Shown piece by piece: positions 33,283 through 43,300 of a DNA stretch of 48,086 nucleotides (positions are counted from its first letter, which is position 1; the number at the start of each line of letters is the position of its first letter). The notes under the pieces are model-generated. The model made no database searches. It worked only from the letters and a program-made list of their open reading frames with translations, and had not been told where the DNA came from. The stretch spans positions 32,340 through 80,425 of the forward strand of contig NZ_CDPK01000019.1 of NCBI RefSeq assembly GCF_900068895.1. The letters run 5' to 3'. Source of the stretch: Erwinia sp. ErVv1 (lineage in GTDB: Bacteria > Pseudomonadota > Gammaproteobacteria > Enterobacterales > Enterobacteriaceae). Position numbers and translations under genes: made by a program.

Positions 33283-33312
33283 ATCCCAGCCCGGTGGCTG
33301 GGATTTCTTTAT
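33283..33312 (+). terminator. Rho-independent terminator after symE copy 3
   Basis: AATCCCAGCC and GGCTGGGATT form a 10-bp stem around CGGT, followed by TCTTTATT. Same family as the terminators after the other symE copies. Confidence 0.83.
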
Positions 33313-33315
33313 TAG

Positions 33316-33554
33316 ATTAAGCCAAAGGACTCAGGTAGTTCTTTAATGAACTCGCATTTATCTCCAGTATATTCTCTTGATATATCTTGGAAGATACTCG
33401 TTATATCTTTCCTATCGTCATCATTTAATGATCGTAACTCTGCGGCCATTTTCTCCATCATTTCTACCGCTAAATCTGGATCTATTTGCCTCTCATCTGT
33501 GAACTCTAAAAATATAGCAAGATTAGTTATGATTTTTACTAGGAGATTAAAAAC
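33316..33554 (-). pseudogene. Hidden 5'-truncated gene, immunity-protein-like
   Basis: The minus strand carries an open frame of about 75 codons ending at the TAA near 33316: LVKIITNLAIFLEFTDERQI, DPDLAVEMMEKMAAELRSLN, then DDDRKDITSIFQDISREYTG and DKCEFIKELPESFGLI. It is AT-rich, acidic and helical with a terminal ESFGLI, and reminds me of small immunity-like proteins encoded beside CDI or Rhs toxin tips; that match is from memory only. No start codon is usable because the frame is cut where the XRE fragment of copy 4 begins. It is probably an orphan immunity gene that lost its 5' end and its toxin. Confidence 0.5.
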
Positions 33555-33674
33555 AAGCGGTTAAAAGAACTTTGCAAGCAGGCGGACTCTTTAAAGCCGG
33601 AGGATCAGGACGTGATATGTCGTCTTATGGATATGGCGATTAAGCAGGACAGGCTAAAACAGATTATCAGCTAA
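33543..33674 (+). pseudogene. 3' fragment of an XRE regulator gene ahead of symE copy 4
   Basis: The frame reads EIKNKRLKELCKQADSLKPE then DQDVICRLMDMAIKQDRLKQ and IIS-stop, aligning with the C-terminal half of the intact XRE protein (EVKIRNHMLHSLWQKADLLP, DSDQQALIAVLDSFVKK). A stop directly precedes it and the helix-turn-helix part is gone. It shows that symE copy 4 also followed an XRE gene. Confidence 0.75.
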
Positions 33675-33690
33675 CCAGCTGATGATTAAC

Positions 33691-33725
33691 GCGGAACCGG
33701 GATGGTTGCAACACCCCAGCGCCGC
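33691..33725 (-). ncRNA. Candidate SymR-type antisense RNA/leader hairpin for symE copy 4
   Basis: GCGG and CCGC bound an inverted repeat with a central GGTTGCAACA segment, followed by the TAACCA stretch that also follows the hairpins of copies 1 and 3. Antisense function is inferred by analogy only. Confidence 0.35.
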
Positions 33726-33755
33726 TAACCATCACTAACTATCATGGAGTTAATA

Positions 33756-34115
33756 ATGGCTAAGCACGATTGTAAGTCAGAACCGCAGGCAACTGAAGCA
33801 CCGCAGCCCACTAACCGCTGTGAGTTTCACAGCAACGCCATGCATCACGGGCTGTTTTTACGCGGCGAGTGGCTGGAACAGGCGGGATTTTTGCACGGGA
33901 TGCCTATTAAGATCCGGGTGATGCCGGACTGCATCGTGATCACCACCCAGGACACCCGCGAACTGTGGGGCTGCATTGAGGGCCTGAGCGTGGTGCCGAT
34001 CAACCGCAGAAAGGTGGCGCAGTGGCTGAGGGAATTTCCGGGCGCGTTACACAGCACCTGTGACGTGCCGAAGTTTAAACGCAACAGCGGGTATCATTGT
34101 CGGGAGCTGAAATAG
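33756..34115 (+). CDS. symE: SymE-family toxin, divergent (copy 4)
   Basis: A 119-residue protein with the SymE core (FHSNAMHHGLFLRGEWLEQAGFLHGMPIKIRVMPDCIVITTQ) and a C-terminal part (WGCIEGLSVVPINRRKVAQWLREFPGA) unlike copy 3, without the SARKQ segment. GGAG lies 6 nt before the ATG at 33756; the upstream ATG at 33744 overlaps this ribosome site. It converges on cdiI and shares the hairpin at 34121-34146 as terminator. Confidence 0.82.
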   Translation: MAKHDCKSEPQATEAPQPTNRCEFHSNAMHHGLFLRGEWLEQAGFLHGMPIKIRVMPDCIVITTQDTRELWGCIEGLSVVPINRRKVAQWLREFPGALHSTCDVPKFKRNSGYHCRELK

Positions 34116-34120
34116 TTAAA

Positions 34121-34146
34121 ATTCCCGGCCTGGTGTGGTCGGGATA
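34121..34146. terminator. Shared terminator between symE copy 4 and cdiI
   Basis: ATTCCCGGCC and GGTCGGGAT pair with one mismatch around TGGTGT. It lies between convergent genes and has A/T-rich flanks on both sides, so it may act in both directions. Confidence 0.55.
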
Positions 34147-34152
34147 TTAATA

Positions 34153-34395
34153 CTAAATAAGATCAATTTCCTTTATTTTATCCAGACTTAATTTTTCTAA
34201 TGGAACGTCATATATATCAGCCTGTTGCTGGATTAAAGTTATAACTCTATGAAAAGCAGATAGATAACCAGTCTGGAAGTTTTCAGTATCTGTCCCTATA
34301 GCTGCAATTTTATTAGCTTTCGCTTCCAACGCAAGCTCTTGCAAAGCCTCACATAAAGTAACAGCAAGTGCTTCATATTCATTAAATTTCATCAT
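34153..34395 (-). CDS. cdiI: CDI immunity protein
   Basis: An 80-residue, AT-rich gene whose ATG overlaps the cdiA stop as ATGA. The product is acidic and helical (NEYEALAVTLCEALQELALEAKANKIAAIG, TGYLSAFHRVITLIQQQADIYDVPLEKL). Position, size and the abrupt change in base composition identify it as the cognate immunity protein that binds and blocks the CdiA toxin tip in the producing and sibling cells. I cannot name the immunity family. Confidence 0.85.
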   Translation of the reverse strand: MMKFNEYEALAVTLCEALQELALEAKANKIAAIGTDTENFQTGYLSAFHRVITLIQQQADIYDVPLEKLSLDKIKEIDLI

Positions 34396-37300
34396 TTTCT
34401 ACCTTTTAAAATATCTTCAGCAATAGCTTTGTACGCTTCATGTCTATTTACATCTTGCTGCCAATGATGAAGTAAATTTTCCTGATGTTTCGGACTTAAA
34501 TTTTCCCAATCAGGTACATGCTCCTGCCGTTTTATAGGGTCATTCAAATAACCTTGATGCTCTGCTATTTGCTTATCATGTTTGGAGATCGCTTTTTCCA
34601 GGTTTTTGTCTGGAAGTTTGTTGTATTGATCATACTGTTTGGGATAGCGATCCTTTGCAGCATTAATCTTGTCTTGCTGGGAAGCGCTTCCGTTATTCCG
34701 CGCACCTTCCTCATCCTCTGGCCCCCAGCCGCCCGGCGTTCCAGAACCTGAACCACCCAGCTCCGCTTTCTCTGCATCCGTCAGATCTTTACCAATATTA
34801 GGCTGATTCTGCTTTTCATCGCCATCTGACGAACAGGCCCGCCCGAATGAACAGTCCGTGGCTTTATCCAGCCAGTCAGCAGCGTCATTTATCGCCCCCT
34901 GAAGCCCGGAAGCAATATTCTTGTCTGCCTCCTGCTTCACTTTATCACCGGGACCAACGGGAACGCCCGGTACAGGAACCGGAGCAGGGACAGCCAGAAG
35001 ATTATTCTCAACCGCATTCTTCCCTGCCTGGCCGCCAGCCACCGCGGCCGATGTACTGTCTCCGGCTATACCGCCGGCCAGTGCTGCGGCCAGCGTGCCC
35101 AGGGCGCTTATCTTCTGCTTCTCATCTTCGGTTAGTTTATCATGTGGGACGCCCGGGTAAAGCTGCTGGGCAATATATTCTCCCGCCGCTGCACCTGCGG
35201 CGCCCGCCAGCGCTGAGTTACCCTGCGCCTGCGCCACCACCGCGCCCAGTACCGCGTGCGCTATCAGATTCGCCTCGACGTTTATCACGTCCTTGCCGTC
35301 AGGGCCCTTTGTCATCGTTTCTTTATGGATAACTTCTGCCAGATACGGTGCCGCTGCACCCGCTATCGCCGCATTCAGGTTACCGCCCGCCAGGCCCTGC
35401 ACCGCCGCCGTGGCGGCCTGAATACCCTGTTGCAGGCTGCTTCCCGTGCCGAATTGAGCCGTTGCCGTTATATAGGCCTGTTTGGCTATTTCATCGGCGC
35501 TGGGACGCAGGTTGCCCTCGCTCGCCAGCTTTTCTCTCGCAGACTGGAGGGCAGACGGGTCTTTCTTCGCTTTCTCACCGGCTATCTCACCCTGCGTCCG
35601 CGCGATATCCCCAACCTGACTCCCTATCTCCCCTATCAGCTGCGCCTGCTGTAGCCGCTTCTGCTCTTTCTCTTTGTCGAAGATTTGCTTCAGGCCCGGA
35701 TTGGCATTCTCCGCATCACGGCTGAGGTTTGCCACGTCCTGCTGCTGGTTCTGCCGATCGCGGATCGCTACCGTGCCGTCCGAGATCGCGGCCTTTGTGG
35801 TGCTGGAATCGTGGCCGCTGTTGTTTGCGCCGGTCAGCAGCGCGCTCGCCATATTTCCCGCCAGCATCCCGGCAACGCCGCCGCCGGTGCTGATACCCAC
35901 GCTCTGGTGTTCGGCTTTAAAGTCCGCCCTGTTGTCGATATCGCTCCAGCCCAGCGTGCCGGTATCAAGTTTATTTTTATCTGCCGCAGCCGTCGACCCG
36001 ATAACCGCCCCGTCCAGCTGCGTATGGTTGCCCACCGTCACGTCGAAGCCGCCCTGACCGGCAAACAGACCGGTCTGGTCCGTCACGCTGTCGTAGTTGC
36101 TGTGCAGTTTGTCACGGCTCAGGTTGACGTTGACCGAGTCGTTCAGGCCCGCGCCCATTGAGCCCAGCCCGATGCCCACCTGCCCACCGGCGCTGACGCT
36201 CTGCTGTTTGCTGTCATAGCGGTCGCTGTCCTGTTCGCTCTGCAGCGTCAGGTTGCGCCCGACGTCCGCCGTCACTTTCTCGCCGCTGACCTGCGCCCCT
36301 TTCAGCGTGGTGTCGCGGCCGCTGTTGAGCGTAACGGCCTGCCCCGCATCCAGCGTAGTGTTGGTGTGGGTCAGGCCGTTGCCCTTCTCACTGCCCCGCC
36401 CCTGGTTGATGCTGGCTGAGACGCTGACGCTGGCACCGCCGGAGCCTATGCCCAGCCCGACGCCCGCGCTGCTGCCGTGGCTTTCATTTTTCCCGTCGGT
36501 ACGTTCGGTGTTCTGGGCTGACAGCAGGGTGATATCGCGCTTCGCATCCAGGCCCAGATTCTGCCCGGCTTTCAGCTGGCTGCCGGTGACCGCGATATCT
36601 CCCTGGCTGCCCGCTGCCTGGCCGGTCGCGGTGATTTGCAGATTATTCCCGGCGTTCAGGGTGCTGCCCTGTGCCTGGGTGCTCTGCGTCAGGGTTTCGC
36701 TGCGCGAGGACTGACTGCCATAGGTAAGACTGATTCCCACGGTGTCATTATTTTTATTGTCGCCCGCGCCTTTTGCGGCATCCAGCGCCACGGCCTGTGC
36801 CGCCTGAACGCCACTCAGGGCCGCTTTGGTCGCCTGCAGGGCCTGCAGGCGGCTGTCGTCGGTATCCTGGGCCTGATGCGCGGTTTGCACCGCCGTGTTG
36901 ACTGCCGAACCGGCCGCGCCGGAGAGCGCCAGCGTAAAGCCGCTCTGCTTCTGTTCGGTTTTAGTCAGCGCGGTGTGGCTGTTTTCCGCCGCGGTGATCG
37001 AGACATCGCTGCCGGTGACCGTCAGATCTTTCCCGGCGATAACATCGCTGCCGTGCACCTGCACCTGGTTATTGGCGGTCAGGGTCACGCTGCCGTGGCT
37101 GCTGCCCACCGTGCTGCCTTTACTGAGCGAGCCGGTGGTATCGGTGGTCGTCTTCTGCTGCGCCTGGCCGTAAGTGAGGCCGATGCCGCCGGTGCCCATC
37201 AGGCCGGTTTTTCTCTCGTCGACGAGATGCGTTTCATCATGCGCCTCAGCGGCGGTGGTCACGGTAAGATCGCGACCCGCCGAGAGGTTAACGTCCTGCG

Positions 37301-40300
37301 TACCCGCGACGTTACTGCCGCTAATGGTGATATCACGTCCGGCCTGTAGCTGCACGCTGTCGCCGCTCAGCGTGGTGCTGAGCGCCTGCTGGTCGTGCGC
37401 CTCATCGTGGGTTTCCACGCTGCTGCCCGACATAAACCCTTTGCTGCTCTGCTTACTGTGTTCAGTCAGATCGCTACTGCTGCTGCCGGTGCTAAGCGCA
37501 ATATCGCGCCCGGCGCTGGCGGTGAGCGCGCCACCCGCGGCCACGTCCGCCGCGCTGGCGCGGATATCCTGCCCGGCGCTGAGCTGCAGGTCGCCTGCGG
37601 TCGTGATACGGGTGCCGACGTCGGTCTGCTCAGAGAGGTGGCGATAGTTGTCGCGTCCCCAGCTATCGTTTTCACTGTGCCGGGTGGCAACGGTGCCCAG
37701 GGTCAGATCGTTCCCTGCCTGTAGCTGCGTGATACCGTTTTTCCCGGCGTTACCGATGTCGCTCCCGCTCAGAGTGATATTGTTCATCGCACTGAGCGTC
37801 AGCGCACCGTCCGGGTTCTGCACATAGATCCCGGCGGCACGATCCACCCAGCGGTCAGTACCGTCGCTGCGCAGCGTCGTCTGGCTGGTGATATCGCGCC
37901 CGGCCAGCAGCGATACGCTATCACCACCGGTAATCTGGCCGCCGAGGTTATTGATGTCCTGACGGGCGGTCAGCGCGACCTGGTTGCCGTTAATATAGCC
38001 ACTGTTGGTCAGCGTTTGCGCCGTCAGCTGCGTCACCTCGCGACCCTGAATGGTGCCGCTGTTGGTAATGTCGTTCTGTGCGCTGAGCGCCACGTTATTG
38101 CCGCCCATCAGCGCGCCGTCACCGGTCAGATCGCCCTCTTTAACCTTCGCATAGACCTGCGGCACCAGCACCGTCTGCTGCGTGCCGTCCGGCAGCGTCA
38201 CCGTCTGATTAACCAGCCAGACAATGTCGCTGGTCAGCAGCGCCATCTGGGCAGGCGTCAGCGCCACACCCAGTTCCAGCTGATACTGCTGACCAAAGGC
38301 CACGCCGTTATTCATCAGCGCACGGTACTGCTCTTCATCATTGTTGTAGCCGCTGATATAGCGATTACCGGTCATCTGAATAATCTGATCGCGCACCACG
38401 CGCTGTTCGTAGTAGCCATCGCCCAGCCGTTTGAGCGTCTGCCCGCTGGACGACGGCAGGGCCGTCTGCATGTAGTCGCTGCTTAGCCACTGCTTCTGGT
38501 TGGTGAAGCGCGGATCGGTCTCCACCAGATAGCGGCTGTCGCTGGCGGGCTGCAGGGCAAACAGGCTGTTGTCCGGCAGTCGGGTGTCCGGCGAAACCGC
38601 GCGGATCACCGGCGTGATGCTCTGCCCGTTGACCACCGTGGCGGGAAGCGTCAGCGAGAACTGCTGCCCGGGCGGCAGAACCAGCGGATGATCCTTGATG
38701 CTGCCCAGATTTTCCAGGGTGATTGTGCCGCTGTAGCGCAGCGCGTCGCCGGGAAGCGCCGCGTCCGTGACGTCATGAGACGCCAGCGTCACCGCCTGGG
38801 TTGCCTGCTGCCCACCCGCCGCGCCGACCGCGCTGGCCTGGGTGGTAACCGTCTGCTGTTGTCGACTGCCGGTCTGATAGCCGCTCCCCTGCGGGGCCGC
38901 GTTAGCCTGCCAGGCGAGGGTTTTCAGATCGATAGTTTCGGTGACCACCGCCGGGCGATAGTTGCTGCTGCTTTTGCCCTGCGACGTCTTGGTGCCACCG
39001 AGTTTCTTTTTCTTTTTCTTCGAATACCAGCGTACGACCTTGCCGTCATCCGTGGTGACCCGCACGCCTTTGGTCGCCTGGTTATCCAGTTCGCCTATCT
39101 GACCGCCCAGCGTCGCGCCCGCCACAATCTGGCTATCCTGGTTAGCCAGCCGGTTGGCGGTAAAGGTCATGTTGCCGCCGGAGAGGATTTTGCCCGGATC
39201 GCTCTCTTTGATCTGGGTTTCGTTGACCACGCGCTTGTAGTTGTATTCGTAGAATTCGCTGCCGCTGGTGCCGTCCGGCATGGTAGCGCTATGCACGCCA
39301 TATTTGTTTTTATGGCTGGTATCGACCTTATCCCAGTCGTAGCGGGTGGTCTTACCCTTCAGAACCGCCTCATGGTGCTGGGCGTTTTCCGTCATCACCG
39401 TCTCGGTAGTAAGCTGGCGGTTGGTGTTGTTCACCTCCGCCATCGCGATGGTCGCATTGCCTCCGGCCTCGATGGTCGCCCCGTGGTTATTAAGCTGACG
39501 GCCCTGCCCTGTGGCCTGGTCGTTTTCGTCCAGCTGGCCGCCAAAGCGCATCTCCCCGGCGCTGTAGATCAGCGCGTGATCGCGGTTATTGACCGTGTCG
39601 GCGGCGATGTCGAGCCGGTCGCGAGCGGCGATCACCGCCGCTTTGCCATTCGCGCTCAGGTTATTCAGCACCGCCGCCGCAATGGCGATATGGTCGCCGT
39701 AGATGCGTCCGGTGCCGGTGTTGTTAAGTACCCCGGCGACCAAATGCGTCAGCCCGCCGTCAATCAGGCCGGTATTGTTGAGGGTATCGCCCGCGGTGAT
39801 ATGAGTGCTCTGCCCGCTGATTTCGCCCGTGGCCTGGTTATTGACGTTCTGCGCGGTCAGCCAGAGCGCCTGCTGCCCGGTGATAATGCCGTCGTTGGTG
39901 ACAGTACCCGGCGTGGTCAGCCGCAGCGACCCGTTGGCTTTGACCTCCGCAAGATTGTGGAAGTCCTTCGCCAGCGTGATGCCAAGGTCACCCTGCGACA
40001 GCACCTGCCCGTCGCCGCTCAGCGAGGCGGCGTTGATTTGCCCCTCCCTGCCGCTGATCATTACGCCCTGGAGGTTGTTTATCGCCAGCGTCTGGCCCTG
40101 GGCGGCATCCTGTACCTTCAGGGTATCCGTCGATGAGATAAGCCCGCTAACGTTTTGCAGCGCCTGCCGCACGGTGAGCGCCAGCCTGCTGCTTGCCCGC
40201 AGCGCGCCGTGGGTATTGTCCAGCGTGTCGGCTTGCAGGGTCAGGTTCGTCGCCTCAATGCCTTTGCCATCCTGCCGGGTTTCCCGGTTGATCAGCTGCG

Positions 40301-43300
40301 GCGTGGTGATATCCAGCCCCTGGCCGCCGCGTATCAGCCCACCGGTATTATCAAGCTGCCTGGCAAGGGTGATCCAGCCGTTACCGACGCTCTGAAGCTG
40401 GCCGGACTGATTGTTTAGCTGGTCTGCGGTAAGCGTCAGGGTGCCCGCCGAAATCAGGCTGCCGCCCTGGTTGAGCAGCGCATTTTGCCCGGTGTTCAGC
40501 GTCAGGTCCTGGCCGCCCTGAATATGCCCCTGCTGGTTGTCCAGCAGCCCGCTGTTAATGCGGGTATTGGCCGAACCGGCAATGGTGCCGCGCTGATTGG
40601 TCAGCGTCTGACCGGCGGTGTTGATAATAATATCGCCCGCCGATTGCAGCCTGCCGTCGCTGTTATTGATCGCTTTGCCATTGAGCGTCAGGCCTGCGTT
40701 GCCTGCCACCTGCCCCTGGGCATTGTTGAGTGCATCCGCCGTCAGCGTCGCCGCGCCCTGAGCGGCGATAAATCCGCTCTGATTATTCAGCCCGGCGCTG
40801 CGCAGGGTGAGGTTTTTCATCGCGACAATGCCGCGACGATCGCCGCTGTCGGTGTTGATCAGCGCGCCTCCCTGCGTATCCAGCGTCATATCCCCTGCCG
40901 CCTGGAGCAGGCCGCCCTGATTCTGCACCTCTCCTACCGTCAGGCCGAGCTGCCCGCTGCCGCTGGCCAGCGTGCCGCCGCGGTTGTCCAGCTTACCGCC
41001 GGTAATTTGTGTGTCGCCTCTGGCGGTCAGTACGCCGTCCTGATTATCAATGTCGCCGGTACGCAGCGTCAGCGCCCCGCCGCCCGTCACGCCGCCCGTC
41101 GTGCCGCTCTCCCGATTGATCAGACTGTTACCGTGGGTGTCGAGCTGCAGATCCTGAGCGGACTGGATCCGTCCGGCACGGTTGTTCAGCGCGCCGCTGT
41201 CCAGCTGCAATGTACCCCGTGCGCCGAGCAGCCCCTGCTGATGGTCAAAGGCCTGCTGATGCGTATCAATAGTAACGTTCTGCCCAATAATCGCGCCCTT
41301 GCCGCCGTCAATCTGCCCGGTGGAGAGCCGCAGGTCACCGCCGGCGATAATGCCTGCGCTGTCGCCGCTGTCGGTATTGCTGAGCCGTGCGCCCTGGGTA
41401 TCCAGCGAGAGCGCAGTGCCCGCCTGGAGCAGGCCGCGTTGATTATCCACCGCGCCGGTCACCAGGTTCAGCGCCTTATCCGATGACAGGATGCCGTCGG
41501 TGTTGGTCAACGTGCCGCCGCTGAGCTTCATATCGCCCGCTGCCGCCAGCAGGCCGCTGCTGTTATCCAGGTCGCCAGCGTTGAGAGTGAGGTCACCGCG
41601 GCTCACCACTCCACCTTTGGTGCCGCTCTGCTGGTTGTTCAGGGCGTTGCCATGGGTATCAAGGTGCAGACTCTCGCCCGACTGAATGCGCCCGGCGCGA
41701 TTATTCAGCGCCCCGCTGTCCAGCCGCAGCGTACCGCGCGCGCTCAGCAGGCCATTTTGCTGATCGAAGGCCTGCTGATGGGTATCAATGACAACATTCT
41801 GCCCGAGGATTGCGCCCTGCCCACCGGCAATTTCCCCGGTCGCCAGCTGAATATCGCCCCGCGAGACAATACCGCCGTTTTCACCGCTGTCGCTGTTACG
41901 CAGCGCGGCACCCTGGGTGTCGAGCGACAGCCTGTCACCCGCCTGGAGCAGGCCGCGCTGGTTATCCACGGCCCCGGTAAGGAGCGATAGCGCGCCACTT
42001 GCAACCATCGTGCCATCGCTGTTAGTGAGTGAGCCACCCCGGGTGTCGAGCGTCAGCGCCTCGCCCGACTGCAGCAGGCCGTGCTGGTTATCGACGTCAT
42101 CGGTGGTGAGCGTCAGCCCGCGATCCGATACCAGCGTGCCACCGGCGTTGTTCAGTGCGCTGCTGTTGAGCTGGACGGCATCTGCGGCGGCAAGGATCCC
42201 GCTGCGGTTATCCATATCACCCGCATCGATCGTCAGCCTGCCGCCGCTGAGGATCCCAGCCTTGCCGCTCTGGGTGTTGCTGAGCAACTGACCGTGGGTA
42301 TCTATCTGTAGATCTTTACCGGACTGAATGCGGCCCGCGCGGTTATCTACCGCGCCGCCAGAAAGAGTAAGGTCCTGCTGCGCCACCAGATTACCGCTGG
42401 CGTTGGAAAAGGGGCCATCCTGAGTATCGACGGCGATCTGCCTGCCCAGCAGGGTTCCGGCACTGTTGTCCAGCCCCTGGCTGTGGGCGGTAAGTTGGGC
42501 CGCGGCCTCAATCCGGCCCTGGCCGTTGTCAATGGCCTGCCGGGTATCCAGCCGGGCGTCACCGCCAGTGGCCGAGATAAGTCCCTGCTGGTTTTCCAGT
42601 CGGGCGGCGGAGAGACGCAGGTTTTGTCCCGCCAGCAGCGATCCCTGGCTGTTGTTCAGGGCATTATCACTGGTCAGCAGCAGGTCGCCTGCGCCCGCCG
42701 CCAGCAGCGTACCGCGCTGGTTATTCAGGTTGCCGGCGGTCAGTCGCAGATTGCCGCCGCTTTCCATACGGCCATCCTGGTTGTTCACCCCGCCGGAGAC
42801 GGAGAGCGCCATTTCGCCCGTCCCCCGCTGCGAAAGCAGCCCCTGCTGGTGATTGAGGCTGTCCGCCGTCAGGCTCAGCGCCTGCGCCTGGGTACGCCCC
42901 CCGGAGAGATCGAGCTGCTTACCGGTCAGGCTTAGCCCACCGGCCGACATCAGAGTTCCCTGACTGCCGTTAAGCTGGTCTGCGTTGAGCGTCAGCGCGC
43001 CGTCCCCGGCCAGCTGAACGGTGCCCTGCTGGTTATCCAGTCGCTGTGTATTCAGACTGAGGACGTGGCCGTTTCCGGCAATCAGCCCGCTGCGGTTTTC
43101 AATGCTGTCAGCCTGCAGGTAGGTGTCGCCCTGGTTAACAATCGTTCCCTGATTGTTGCTCAGCGTTCCGGTAGTAAGGGTTAGCGCCTCGCCGTTTTGC
43201 TGGCGCAGCAGGCCGCCGTTATTACTGATGTTTTTCGCTGCGATATTCAGGCGACCCGCCGAAATCTGCCCGCCATCGTTGGTAAGCTGCGTGGCCGCCT

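Noticed and set aside
33346-33564. 72-codon plus-strand frame between symE copies 3 and 4
   Set aside because: The minus-strand frame over the same bases has the more protein-like composition (acidic, helical, ending in ESFGLI) and fits an immunity-type gene; the plus frame is serine/isoleucine-rich without a family.
38688-40136. 482-codon plus-strand frame inside cdiA
   Set aside because: It is antisense to the repeat-rich cdiA body, whose frame is continuous and matches the TpsA layout; no ribosome site or family was seen.
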